Shown piece by piece: positions 35,690-47,453 of a DNA stretch of 64,000 nt. Every line of letters starts with the position of its first letter. Within the stretch, counting starts at the first letter, position 1. The notes under the pieces were generated by a model. That model did no database searches. It was not told the origin of the DNA and worked only from the letters and a program-made list of their open reading frames with translations. This stretch comes from Owenia fusiformis (Eukaryota > Annelida > Polychaeta > Sabellida > Oweniidae), in contig CAIIXF020000002.1 of NCBI GenBank assembly GCA_903813345.2, forward strand, positions 31,242,926 to 31,306,925. Reading direction: 5' to 3'. Both the position numbers and the translations under genes were made by a program.

Positions 35690-36190
35690 TGAAGGACAAA
35701 AATAGATGCGGAAACAACTACGCACAAAAGTGTCAACTTTACGTACTTTCGGTATTGCAGTCGATAACACAAACGTATTGAGTCCACATTTGCTCCATCG
35801 ATGCGTTACGGATTTTGATACGGGCAGCTGAAACGTTGTGCGAAGCAACTACACTGTGATTATTGTAATACCATTCCACACAGTGTAAAATGAATTGAAC
35901 ATACCATTTGGAAAACTCGATTTATGTCAAACAATTAACAAATCCATTCACCAAATCTAAGTCATATATTGAACAACACAATGTGTTTGTTCATACAGTG
36001 ATACTTTTAGAACTAAAATCAATGTAATTGTATGATAAAATGGGATGCGTAAATGACCAACGTACAAAAGCCTCATTTTTCGTGTTTTCCGTATTGCTGC
36101 ACGTATAAATTGGACGGACTGCGCATAAATCTGGTAAATACGTTACGGATACGGATACGTTGAGCTAAAAAACGTTGTGCGAAACCTCTC
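35690..36190. repeat. Direct pair of arm-like sequences upstream of the Myb/SANT-like gene
   Basis: 35695-35850 and 36035-36190 are diverged copies in the same orientation about 340 bp apart. Shared blocks: CGTA(C)TTTCGGTATTGC against CGTGTTTTCCGTATTGC, CGTTACGGAT and AACGTTGTGCGAA. The second copy ends GCGAAACCTCTC and is a third version of the arms of the 26546-27676 element. It abuts the large satellite array. Confidence 0.65.
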
Positions 36191-37490
36191 TATTATGTGG
36201 ATGACTTAACCGACAGCATTAGGTCATTGGACATGGTTAATCTTAACTCCTTTACATCTTACCTTATGTTTAATGTATTTTGTGAAAGACTTAACCGACA
36301 GCATTAGGTCATTGGACATGGTTAATCTTAACTCCCTTACATCTTACGTTATGTTTGATATATTATGTGGATGACTTAACCGACAGCATTAGGTCATTGG
36401 ACAAGATTAATCTTAACTCCCTTACATCTTACGTTATGTTTGATATATTATGTGGATGACTTAACCGACAGCATTAAGTCATTGGACAAGATTAATCTTA
36501 ACTCCTTTACATCTTACCTTATGTTTAATGTATTTTGTGAAAGACTTAACCGACAGCATTAGGTCATTGGACAAGATTAATCTTAACTCCTTTACATCTT
36601 ACCTTATGTTTAATGTATTTTGTGAAAGACTTAACCGACAGCATTAGGTCATTGGACATGGCTAATCTTAACTCCCTTACATCTTACGTTATGTTTGATA
36701 TATTATGTGGATGACTTAACCGACAGCATTAGGTCATTGGACAAGATTAATCTTAACTCCTTTACATCTTACCTTATGTTTAATGTATTTTGTGAAAGAC
36801 TTAACCGACAGCATTAGGTCATTGGACATGGCTAATCTTAACTCCCTTACATCTTACGTTATGTTTGATATATTATGTGGATGACTTAACCGACAGCATT
36901 AGGTCATTGGACAAGATTAATCTTAACTCCCTTACATCTTACCTTATGTTTAATGTATTTTGTGGATGACTTAACCGACACCATTAAGTCATTGGACAAA
37001 GTTAATCTAAACTCCCTTACATCTTACGTTATGTTTGATATATTATGTGGATGACTTAACCGACAGCATTAGGTCATTGGACAAGATTAATCTTAACTCC
37101 TTTACATCTTACCTTATGTTTAATGTTTTTTTGTGGATGACTTAACCGACAGCATTAAGTCATTGGACAAAGTTAATCTTAACTCCCTTACATCTTACGT
37201 TATGTTTGATATATTATGTGGATGACTTAACCGACAGCATTAGGTCATTGGACAAGATTAATCTTAACTCCTTTACATCTTACCTTATGTTTAATGTATT
37301 TTGTGGATGACTTAACCGACACCATTAAGTCATTGGACATGGTTAATCTTAACTCCCTTACATCTTACGTTATGTTTGATATATTATGTGGATGACTTAA
37401 CCGACAGCATTAGGTCATTGGACAAGATTAATCTTAACTCCTTTACATCTTACCTTTATGTTTAATTATGTGGATGACTGTTACAAGTAA
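36191..37490 (+). repeat. 85-bp satellite array, about 15 units, with dimeric higher order
   Basis: Unit GTGGATGACTTAACCGACAG, then GGTCATTGGACAAGATTAAT, TTAACTCC and ATCTTACSTTATGTTT. Two variants differ at the linker: TTTGATATATTATGTGGATG and TTTAATGTATTTTGTG(GAT/AAA)GAC. They alternate over much of the array, giving 170-bp dimers. Spacing is exactly 85 at 36197, 36282, 36367 and 36452. All units share one orientation. The last unit is truncated. Confidence 0.95.
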
Positions 37491-37619
37491 ATCTAGGCTA
37501 TAAATACAGACGCCATGATTTTAAGTGAACACTAAACAAAGACGAAATGTATTGAGTATTGCATTGTTCTATATTCTTGTCACAATAATATAGATTCAAT
37601 ATTTCCTTATCAAGTTGAT

Positions 37620-37804
37620 CTATCCCATATTTTCACGGCAGATCTTACGACCACATACTCGAGACTTGCAGCATTTATACTGTGTGCCCTCTGGGGGTAT
37701 TAGGTTGACGCCCTCTCCGTTACACTCACAATCATTGCTGCACACCCGTTTACAACTTGCAATATCGGTTACATCCTTTAGAGGACAGGTCCCAGGGACA
37801 ACAG
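37620..37804 (-). CDS. Secreted WAP-like cysteine-rich protein, exon 3
   Basis: Follows acceptor TTTATCTTTAAG and reads VVPGTCPLKDVTDIASC, then SNDCECNGEGVNLIPP, QYKCC and a tail SRVCGRKICRENMG, ending at TAG (37620-37622). The spacing of nine cysteines with the 'C..D.EC...KCC' core resembles a whey-acidic-protein (four-disulfide core) domain with a longer loop before the Cys pair. WAP proteins are often secreted protease inhibitors or antimicrobials; function here is inference. The junction with exon 2 is in phase (split Thr codon). A truncated copy of this exon lies at 19077-19222. Confidence 0.75.
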
Positions 37805-38915
37805 CTTAAAGATAAAAGCATTATTTTCAAAGTGTTGAAATATTTCTAAAAATGAATATTTCAACACAACATTCATTGTCTTGATAAGGTCGTGTGTAAT
37901 TAATACGTTGTCTAATATTTCGCAGAACCAAAATATCAAAATCATAAATTCTTCTAGAAATTAAAATAACGTTAAGACGGCGTTGGCGTGCATTGGGTGT
38001 AATGCACGGGACAACTGTCTAGAACATCTTAATTATTTGTTTGCCTCCCAAATTTTAATTTGCCTGCCCAATGTTTAGTTGCCTCTCCCATGGGGGACTA
38101 TATTAAATCGCCTATTCTATAAGGTCCTAGTTTACTGCCCCATTTCTAAATCCCAAACGAACTGTTGAAAGTTATTTTCGCAAATTCCAAACTTGTGATA
38201 TCACATTGCCGATTTATTTTCTCTTAGACTTATATTAGGCCGTATTTATGCAGATGACCAAGGAGGATAGGCTCCCAGAGTACAGCAACGACATCTTTGA
38301 CATTTATGAGCATGTCGTGATTACAAAATTCGAACCAAACAGCCTCCATTTTGTTCACCTCAACATTTGAATCTTGAATTTAGGTCTTATTTCCAAACTA
38401 AGAATTCCAAAACTCACAAGAAATTATCGAATATTGGTTTGATCTATTGGACTGTTTATTTGTATTTATCATAACGTTTCGACGTTTTCATTGTTGGAAA
38501 ATATCGAGTTTCGATACCGGGAGCCAATCCCCCTTGTCAGATGACTGTTACTAACAACGGAAACGCATTCATGAGGCTCATATTTTCATAGTTCAAGATA
38601 TGGATATGACTTCTGTTGCTATTGATAATGCAACACATTTAGAAAAATATAGTTTAATTATGTGTGACTGCAATGTTTACATGATAGCAAAGCTAGTATA
38701 TTGTATGTTTAAACGACGTAAATTATTTTTATTGTAAATTGTATTCAGTGTCTCATAAGTCGGCAACGGCTGGACGTGTACATATTATTTTACGTCTTCA
38801 TGTGTATGTATATTTTAATTGTTTTTAGTGTAATTTGTATACTTGTGACACTAAAATAAACCATTTTAAACTTTTAAACTGAAAAACTAATTCATATAAC
38901 AGTTTGCGTTCTTAC
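37805..38915 (-). other. Intron 2 of the WAP-like gene
   Basis: 1.1 kb between exons 3 and 2. 37805-37985 and about 38080-38570 are the segments shared with the duplicate locus at 19222-19400 and 24308-24560. No other feature. Confidence 0.65.
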
Positions 38916-39117
38916 TATTGCTAAGCTGCATGCAGTACTTGACCTCTTTCCCTTCACGAGATTTCACTGGACAGCAACCATATGGTCCAGCTGGCTTAAT
39001 GGAAGACGAGATTATGGGGTTGCAATCAGAACTCGTCTGGCACTCTTTCGATGAGCGGCCGGGGATATAGATACTCGTGATTAGACTGACTCTATCAGGG
39101 CAAACACATAGCTTTTC
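38916..39117 (-). CDS. Secreted WAP-like cysteine-rich protein, exon 2
   Basis: Preceded by TTTCAATTTCCAG and followed by GTAAGA (donor 38915). It reads EKLCVCPDRVSLITSI, then SKECQTSSDC, PYGCCPVK and VKYCMQLSN, a first cysteine-rich module with the WAP-like 'C....DC.....CC......C' order. The frame runs on past the donor to a TAG at 38887, so an intron-retained form would also terminate cleanly. Phase 0 at the 5' side and phase 1 at the 3' side match the neighbouring exons exactly. The full CDS is 435 bp (144 residues). Confidence 0.78.
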
Positions 39118-39699
39118 CTGGAAATTGAAACAGAAACACCAATAATGTAATGTGATATAATGCATATTGGGTGTCCCAAAAAGGTGGATCGCTTTTTGAC
39201 AAGTGTTTTCACAGCAATTGATAGTAATTCAAGGGAAAGAACTAAAAATCTTAAAGAACCCTAGCAAGAAAACCAAACACTAAGTTTAAACCTGTCGTAA
39301 GAAAAATGGGCCCCATATATCCCAAAACCATGCATGGTCTAACGTGAAAGGAACCCCCCCCCCCCCTTCCCTCCAATCAAGAGTCCATATCACAATCCAG
39401 GCCAAAGTACATTTCATTCTACCCTTTGCATTCGTTTGACTTCACTTCTTAAAAGAGAGCTTCGTCTTCACTAGACTATGCAAGCAGGGTAATTTCATTC
39501 ATATTTATAATAGTACTAACAGTACTACCACATTACTACATTTTATATCCAAAGAACATGTGTACGTTTTTATAGATGTATTACATGAAAAATAACATAT
39601 TTATAAAACATTTTTGACATTGTTCTTCTTGCAACTTTACCATACTGTTTACTAAGACACTTACCACTAAACATACTTTTGTGTTTAGAAATTACTTAC

Positions 39700-39747
39700 G
39701 GCATAACAACCGAGCGCCATCAGCAAAAGACACACTGTTCGAATCAT
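39700..39747 (-). CDS. Secreted WAP-like cysteine-rich protein, exon 1 (signal peptide)
   Basis: A 48-bp coding exon, MIRTVCLLLMALGCYA, followed directly by a consensus donor GTAAGT. It is a compact signal peptide: basic residue, hydrophobic core, and small residues before the predicted cleavage at CYA. It ends in phase 0, as exon 2 requires. Signal-peptide exons of this kind are common in secreted small cysteine-rich proteins. It is far too short for ORF tracking and was found by looking upstream of exon 2 on the minus strand. Confidence 0.72.
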
Positions 39748-39909
39748 GTCTGGAACCAAGAGAATCAAATCATCAAATGAACCAGTATTCAATAATCAAT
39801 CACAATTTATATCTATATTTATTTGTTATAGAGGAGACCAGGGCAAAACGGTCCGCAACGTGGCGTCGGCTTCAAATTCTAAACGAGCTAAAATACCATA
39901 TTGAGACTA

Positions 39910-41393
39910 CAGGGTGAGCTAAAAAAGCAATACCCAACTTCAAATCAGGATAACAATAGCTACGTTCAATATGATACATTGATTTAATATCATTTTAAAG
40001 GTAATCCATTTTAAAACAATTTGGTATATAACACTTTGTCATGAAATCAATATAAGTGTTTAATTATACTTATTTGTGAGGCCGGGTTGCTATTTAAGGT
40101 CTCTAGATTTTAGGGAGAAAATAGTAAATCTGCGGATGCGGATTTTTAATTATAGAATATCATTTTGTTAGGTAAATACATGCTTGTATATTTACATAGT
40201 TGTGTGACTAAACGTATTGTTTATTTTTAGTGTTGTTTAAGGGGGTCTGTTAAAATACATTAAACGTATATGTGGTGAAGATCTAATTTTTCAACAAGAC
40301 ATTGCCTTGAACCAAAGATCAAAGGACACATTGGCATTCCTTTGCGAACAAGGTGTCAATTACTCAGATGCGAGTAGGTAGTTACTATTTTCGCCACCAG
40401 GTGGCTGATTCGGGGAAAATAACATGGCAGGGTATTACAAAGTTCCCTTAAACTTGAATATTCATCAGTTTTAGTGGTTCACTTTTCATATTACCCTTAT
40501 GTATCTGATAGTTATACAAATTAAAATATGTCCAGTAAAGGAAAATGTTATCTGCCCAACATAAGAAAAGATATTTCACTTTTTGTGATTTTACAACATG
40601 GGGTCTATGGGGAAATCTCCCCGACCTAGAAGTCACATTTTCAAAGACAATTAAATTTCCAAAGTTGATAAACTCTTATCAAAACCACATGGTTCAATCA
40701 CAAGCATCCAAATAAACAGTATTGATGAGCTGAAACACAGAATCCTAAAGTGCTGAAATGAATTGCAACAAACATCTGTCAATAAGACTATTGATAGATT
40801 GCGCTACCACTTGAAGCTTATTGTTGACGCAGAGGGGGGAGGGTATATTGAGCAATTGTGAAAATAGAAGTGTAAAATGTTATTAAACAACACTGAAATT
40901 CATAAACAATAAATTTAGCCACACAATTATGCAAATATCAATATCCAAGCATGTATATTCAACTTACAAAAAATGATATTCTATAAATAAAAAATTAACA
41001 TTCCGCAGATTTACTATCTTCTCCCTAAAATCTGGAGACCTTAAAAAGCAACCAGGTGTAAAAGGGGAGGAGGTCCTATCAAAGTATGGTCCTACTCCCC
41101 ATTGATTTATATGGTGTCCTAAATGCAACTCTTTCCCTCATTATCTTATACGCAATAAGGGTCAGTAAGGGCCGTTAAGAAAGAGGACCATAATCCCTGG
41201 GGACCATCATTTCTTTCACACCGGCCTCCCAAATAAGTATAATAAAACTTTACTATTGATTTCATGATATAGTGTTATATACCACATTATTTGATGTTTA
41301 ACCTTTAGAATGATATTTAAGTCAATGTACCATATTGAATGTAACTATTTTTATCCTGATTTGAAGTTGGATATTGTTTTTTGGCCCACCCTG
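39910..41393. mobile_element. Tc1/mariner-like element relic with long inverted repeats
   Basis: Tips CAGGGTGAGCTAAAAAAGCA and the inverted TTTTTTGGCCCACCCTG are flanked by TA on both sides (39908-39909 and 41394-41395), the mariner target duplication. The arms are inverted copies for several hundred bp: 39910-40245 against 40875-41393, the latter interrupted by a MITE. Inside, the plus strand keeps transposase pieces: DLIFQQDIALNQRSKDTLAF (FQQD, second catalytic Asp) at 40278-40340, and near 40736-40850 a C-terminal stretch like NKTIDRLRYHLKLIVDAEGG. Stops and a central deletion make it dead. Confidence 0.82.
41053..41224 (-). mobile_element. MITE, CCGGTGTGAAAG family, copy 3, inside the mariner relic
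   Basis: Inverted copy: starts CAGGTGTAAAAGG and ends TTTCTTTCACACCGG. The left arm of the mariner relic preserves the uninterrupted ancestral site (GAGGCCGGGTTGCT, 40080-40093), showing that this MITE landed after the relic. Confidence 0.85.
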
Positions 41394-41752
41394 TATATTA
41401 AGTATATAGTATCAGTACAACGGCTACTAAAACAAAGAACGATTAAAGAGTAGAGATTGGGAACGTGAACATTTGGTTTTTTCATTCATAAATATGGATA
41501 ATATTATTTTGATTTAAATACAATTCCAGGCTATTACCGTCCTCCAGTGTTGACAATTCCTGTTGTGCCAGTCTGGGTCAAAATTTTACAATGTAGTATT
41601 GATAACATGGAACACTTCTAATAAAAGAAATTTAAATTAAGCTTTGAAAACTCCCGAAAATAACACGAACGACTTTAATTATGAACCGTTCACATTTTTG
41701 CAAAGGCGGATTTTACTCGAGTATCCCTCTCTGCCCCGCGTTCCGTTTTGCC

Positions 41753-42200
41753 CCGGTGGCCCATACTACAAAATGCAACCGTAATGTTTTAAATTGCTAT
41801 AATATAGCAATATTTCAATTATATTATAAACAATAAAACTTGATATCATAAACAATATATCAGTAATATATACATCCTGTTTGAAGAAATATGTCAGAAT
41901 AAAGCATATATGGTAGGCGCACATGTTAGCAATGATCATAATGGCCTTCCAAAAAATTACAAACTTTATGATGAATCGGAATGAAAGTGACCTATTTTTA
42001 TCATTGGGACTTAATTCAATTTATCACATAATACAAAATACAATTACAAGGGCCGATCAATATATTCGCTACCTTTTGCTTTTCATTTATATTTGTAAAG
42101 GCCCAGACATGCAATGTCTAATTCCGCATCTTTTGATGCCCATTACCATATATGGCAAAGAATTGTTGTTGTCATAGAAACGGAAGGAATGGGCCACCGG
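41753..42200. mobile_element. Possible 448-bp short-TIR element
   Basis: CCGGTGGCCCAT at 41753 and its exact reverse complement ATGGGCCACCGG ending at 42200. The match is only 12 bp and no convincing target duplication is seen. Confidence 0.35.
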
Positions 42201-45200
42201 AGCCTCTCATGATTTTACTGTAATTGCACATGCAATAATCTATATGCCCATTTTTATTCATTGTTATACTCAAATTATTTGGATCGAAACGCGAGTCGCG
42301 GACAGTCAAAATATGATATTGAAAACATCGTATATGCATTTTATAACATGTATTAATGACACCCTTAGGTTATTTTAAAAACATTTTCGGTGAATTTGAG
42401 TCAGCAGTTGCTGAGAAAATACTTTAAAAAGGTGTGACATTTTTGGGACACAATAATATATATGAGCACCCTGCCTCATGCGTCTCTCTACTATGTATAA
42501 GGTGTCATTGTGGTACTATTATTTGGTTACATGACTTACATTTGTATATCAGTCATTGTGGGATCCACTGCAGTCTCAACTACCCCTTTGAATTGAGAGA
42601 AGTTTAAGAAAATGAGAGACTCTGATAAATCAGAATGAATACCTTTAATTACCATCCTGAAAACTGATAGGCTTTGTCATATAACCCATCCCCCCGAAGC
42701 TTTGTCCCATGATTTAGGATCAAATGCAGAGTGATTCCTGTGTCATTAAAACGTTTTTAAAATCCATGCATTATCAAAAAAATATATCGCTAGATAAAAA
42801 ATGAACGTTATAGATGACGTTTCTTGTAATTAAATTGGAAAAAACCGGTTTGTTTAGAATCAAGGACAGCCAATGCATTTTAACATTTAAATCACGCACT
42901 AAGAAATAGATGAGAAGGATAAGTGTCGTGCCTAATTGATCGAATCAGTTATAATTTACGTTAAATGGCTTGCATAAGTGCTAACTTTGGCATTTTATAT
43001 TTTTCTTTATCGAGTTTATTTTTTGTTATTACAATTTTATATTCGTTATGCATTGACTTGAGACGGTAAGTTAAGTATTCATTATTATTGATATTCGTTT
43101 AGTGTCATTTCATCAAATATCTTTGCTATCTGCAATAATTCATAGTAATATGTATTGTTATTAGAGAATTTTCGTAACAGTAAGTTTGAATTACTTATAC
43201 TGAAACATATGTGGTGTAAGTTACAGATTAAAATCATGTAAAATCATATTTAAAACGTGCAGCCCCCTAAGTAAAGTGTAAGTTACAGATTAGAATCATG
43301 TTTAAAACGTGCAGCCCTTCGTATTGTCTTTAAGTTCACTTAAAAGCTCACTTTGGGAATTTTCAACATTTTTGGACAAAATAAAGACTTACATTTAAAT
43401 TTCATAGTATGTCCAATGTATTGATGAACCTTATCTTTCATTTGACACCAACAACAGCTCAAATGGACCACATCGAAGCTTACAATAAATTATCAAAAAA
43501 TATTTTTGATCTGTCAAGCTATATCAAGTTTTTAGCAATATCATTGAAAGATGGCGAAGTTGTTTGTATTACATGATACATTCATTTTTATAGAAGTGTC
43601 GCCATCTTTTAAATCAATAGTAATTTAAAACATGCACTTTGTTTAACATGTGCATGCATGTCTAATGATCTCTGAACTTCAAATGCTTTTTTGTCTGCGA
43701 GTTAACGAGACCCGTTCGGATCTTTACAAAAAATGCTCAACGATAACATATGATCTTACATATGATGACATCGGACCCAACGGAAAAAATTAACTGATTA
43801 TATCGTTGTGAAAAGTGTGAATTTGACAAAATATTTTAATAAGTACATTAATTTAAATGTTTATCCATGTATATCCATGTATCATTCGCTTACCGATCGA
43901 CTTTCTGATGTATGGCTCTAAATGCTAAATTGGTCAAAGTGAATAAGTGAAAAAATCAGGCAAAATATATTTTATGTTTGCTTACTTTGACAGTTTGGAC
44001 ATTTTGACAGTATAGATTAACTTTAAAGTACATAATTCGAGGCAACCATTACTTGTAAGGATATATATGCTTGTAAGAATTCTAGTATAGGCATCTAATC
44101 TTGGCACGGTACATATTATGTATTGATAAACTTTGCTCTTATTAATAGATGGCGTACAGGTGCCCAACGTACGAAAGCCTTGTGATATTTTTAACTATGT
44201 CACGACTTACTGAACACAGCTGGCTCAAAAGCCCGACAATGTGCATACATGAACTGTATGTCGAACACGCTCGGTGTTCTTAACACGATTTTTTCCAAGA
44301 ATTAGAATACATATAACGATAACGATATAGCGATAAAAAACATTTCAGAAATACACGACAGTCAATATTGGAAAGCATTTAGAAACGCAATCAGATGAAC
44401 AACATTTATATTGTTCTATCATCGTTGGAAACACAACTGAATAGTACTGTATGAATGTAAATGGTAAGACAATCACCAGGGCCTATACACTGCGCACGTG
44501 CGATGTCCTGGACAAGTAGGATATTATGTGAGAAACACAATCGGTTGAACAATCGTTAGGATAACAACACAATACATGATCGGTCTATTACTAAATTAAA
44601 TATGACAACGTGGGCAATGATAATAGGACATTTGGGATGAAAACCCAATCAATTATCTTTGACGAGCATTACAACGTCTGGACAACCGTTTAAGTGAAAA
44701 CGCAATTCACTAAAACGGTTGTCCAGACGTTGTACGCTCGTCAGTTGCCACTGAAACCTGTCATAATTTGCCAGACAATCAAAATGTTTTCACGTACTAT
44801 GTATCCAGTATATGTTGTTTTAAACCCCGCCATGAGGCTGTGACTGTGAAGCTGGTGGTACCAATACAGTATACATGTATGTATACATGCATGGGGTATC
44901 CCAGTTTTATCCAATCGTATTGTAGTTGCGTATCTTCCCTTGTATGAAATTAAATCTAGTCTTGTGTATTCTACATTATTCCTCTCAGAATATGAACAAA
45001 ATGCAACGTGCCGATACATTTCCAACCATTTACAATATTGCCTTTTTCAGTTTCATATTCAGTTTCACCTTCTAGCCCCGGTGCTTTTCGTTTCAAAGAA
45101 TGAGTATCGCGGCATTCGTTGTAGGTTCACCTACTTAATATGCATATATTAGGAACCAGTGATCATTTGATCGAATCAGTCCAACGCCTTGCGTTTGTAT

Positions 45201-47453
45201 CTGGTCTGGCGTATTCATATATTACAATACAATAATATAATTAATACTGAGCAATTTGGCTCAATTACACCAAGGCACATTGTTATTAAGTGAGGGATAT
45301 TACAATTGGATGGTTGGATATTTAGTACGATATTAGAAAGGTAAGTGTTTGTTCTTCGTACTTAATTTATGCATTCCATGGCACACCCAGAAAATACATG
45401 TTATTTTTTAGACCTGATCACCTGATGAGATATTAGAAGTCATTTTACAGTCATACAACTTTGAGAATAAAATTCAATTCATTTTTGACGCCCGTGAAAT
45501 AACAATTCAAATTCACTAGGCGTAGCGTTATGCCTAGTGTGTCTGGTCCGACATGTATACGACATATTGTATGGTATCTCGTAATTATAATAACAATATT
45601 CTGAAGCAATATTTTACATGAATTTCCTGTAATTATTGACAAAGTGGTTTAAAGGAACAATTTCCCGATCATTACAAATGCTTGGTTTAGTTCATATGAG
45701 ATGTAAGAATTCAATGTTAAACTCAATGTCGGAAAGCTGCGTGTCAAACATGATACATACATAAATTACCTCCGTTCTTTTAGTCATTTTGTGGATTAAT
45801 TCACGAACACACTTTTGCTTAACAGATAAAACAAGTCTGTTCGTAGATAATTCAAGAGTTTTTGGTAATTTTTCCAGTTCTTATATACTATTAAGTGTGC
45901 ATTTATTATGATAAGTACGTATGGAAGTACACTTTTACATGGCAGCCATTTTGCGCATTGATTTGAATCTTGAGCCCAGTCTTAAAACTCCACATTGAAA
46001 AAATCGCATTTTCTCTCTTTTAATGAGCAGGGTTTGCATTATTTTCAATTTTAACACATCGGAGGCTAGGAATCACGAAAATGTACTTAAATGATGATAT
46101 CCAGAACTGCGTTTGACCATATTCTGATTTTGAAGCGCATAGTTGTGAGGTTACGTTTACATGTACAAATGTGTTATGCATTTACTAAGGGCGGTGATGT
46201 AAATTGAAATATTTGTGTAATTAATCAAATAAAACTGTTGAAAACCTGTTTTGGAATAGATATGATGATCCTTGAATCAATGACATAGTTTGCTTATAAA
46301 TACCACTGCCTAACAGGGTTCGAATGCCTAAAATGGCCGATAGACGTTCAGGTTCGAACATTCCATTTAGTACAGTGCGAAAGATCTGGTTAAAAGAGAA
46401 CATAAAATATGAAACAATCGATTCAACATTTTAGAAATATTGCAGTTAGATTATCCAACGTTATGATATTTAGATCATTGCAAAAGCGAAGCATGCAATG
46501 ACATCCGTCCGTAAATTAGAAAACAATATGCTTGACTTTTCCAATGTTTGTCGCCCTGAAAAAGCAATAGTTTACACATGTTCAATCATTATTGATCTCT
46601 TAAAAGTTATTCAGTTTTAACAATTAGTTTCCCATTGACGTTATAGTTTATGCGTGTCCGTTTATGTATATGTGCAGGGACGTGGTGGGTAAAGAATATC
46701 AGGCGAGGCAATTTGAATGCAAATATGCGAGGCAACTCTAGCTAAATGAGGCGCATTACTACATGTACATTATATGCTAATCTCTAAAAGTGTAATATTC
46801 AATTCGAATTCGGTCTGATTCGGGTATAACTAGACAAGTGTTCTCCACAGGTTTTTTCCTCCAGTGGGTGCAAAATTTTCATTTTCACAATTCAGACCAA
46901 AATTAGTCAAAAATGCCCATTTTCTCTCATTTTAAGTGGGTGCGAATGGATTTTCAAATGGGTGCTGCGCCCACTTGCTTTAATACTGGGGAATACTGGG
47001 GAGATAACTGTAGACGCTCTAAAATATTGTATATTATATAATGATGTATTTGTGGATATTAGTTGAGAGGTGTTATAAACAATTTGATGTAACATTGTCA
47101 GCAAGATTTTGTAACAGATACCATATGTCGGTTGTGATACGGGCAATTAGTAGATTGTATGCCATCAAAATAATGTGATGTATGACACTCAGCCCCCTGT
47201 AGATTGACAGAGAAAATGAGAAAATGAGAATTTGTTTGGCATTTTGAGAAAATATAATGCAAAGATGCCAAAACTCAAGTAAGTTGGAATGAATAGTATA
47301 CGTTGTAATTTTTTGATTTGTTTGGCACTTTGAGAGTAAAACTGTGATAATTATAGCAAATCAAGAGCTACCTAATTGATTATATTAAGTGCCCAAACAC
47401 TGTGCCAAAGCAGTTTTTAACATTCACATATTTAGATATGAAATGAATAGTTG
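42201..47453. other. Gene-poor intergenic region
   Basis: AT-rich sequence without recognised exons. Contains a 60-bp tandem duplication (43211-43320, AAGTTACAGATTARAATCATG...AACGTGCAGCCC) and the hairpin at 44660-44743. Minus-strand ORFs here show no family motif. Confidence 0.5.
44660..44743. repeat. 84-bp near-perfect hairpin
   Basis: Arms contain ACAACGTCTGGACAACCGTT and its inverted copy AACGGTTGTCCAGACGTTGT, bordered by TGACGAGC and GCTCGTCA. The inner AAGTGAA/TTCACT extends the stem, leaving a loop of a few bases. The stem is about 38 bp with few mismatches. Confidence 0.85.

Noticed and set aside
36191..37490. 85-bp repeated array as a possible CRISPR or gene cluster
   Set aside because: Whole units repeat without spacers and there is no open frame through the array; it is a satellite.
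39681..39917. 78-residue plus-strand ORF
   Set aside because: Antisense to the signal-peptide exon of the WAP-like gene and running into the mariner tip; no support of its own.
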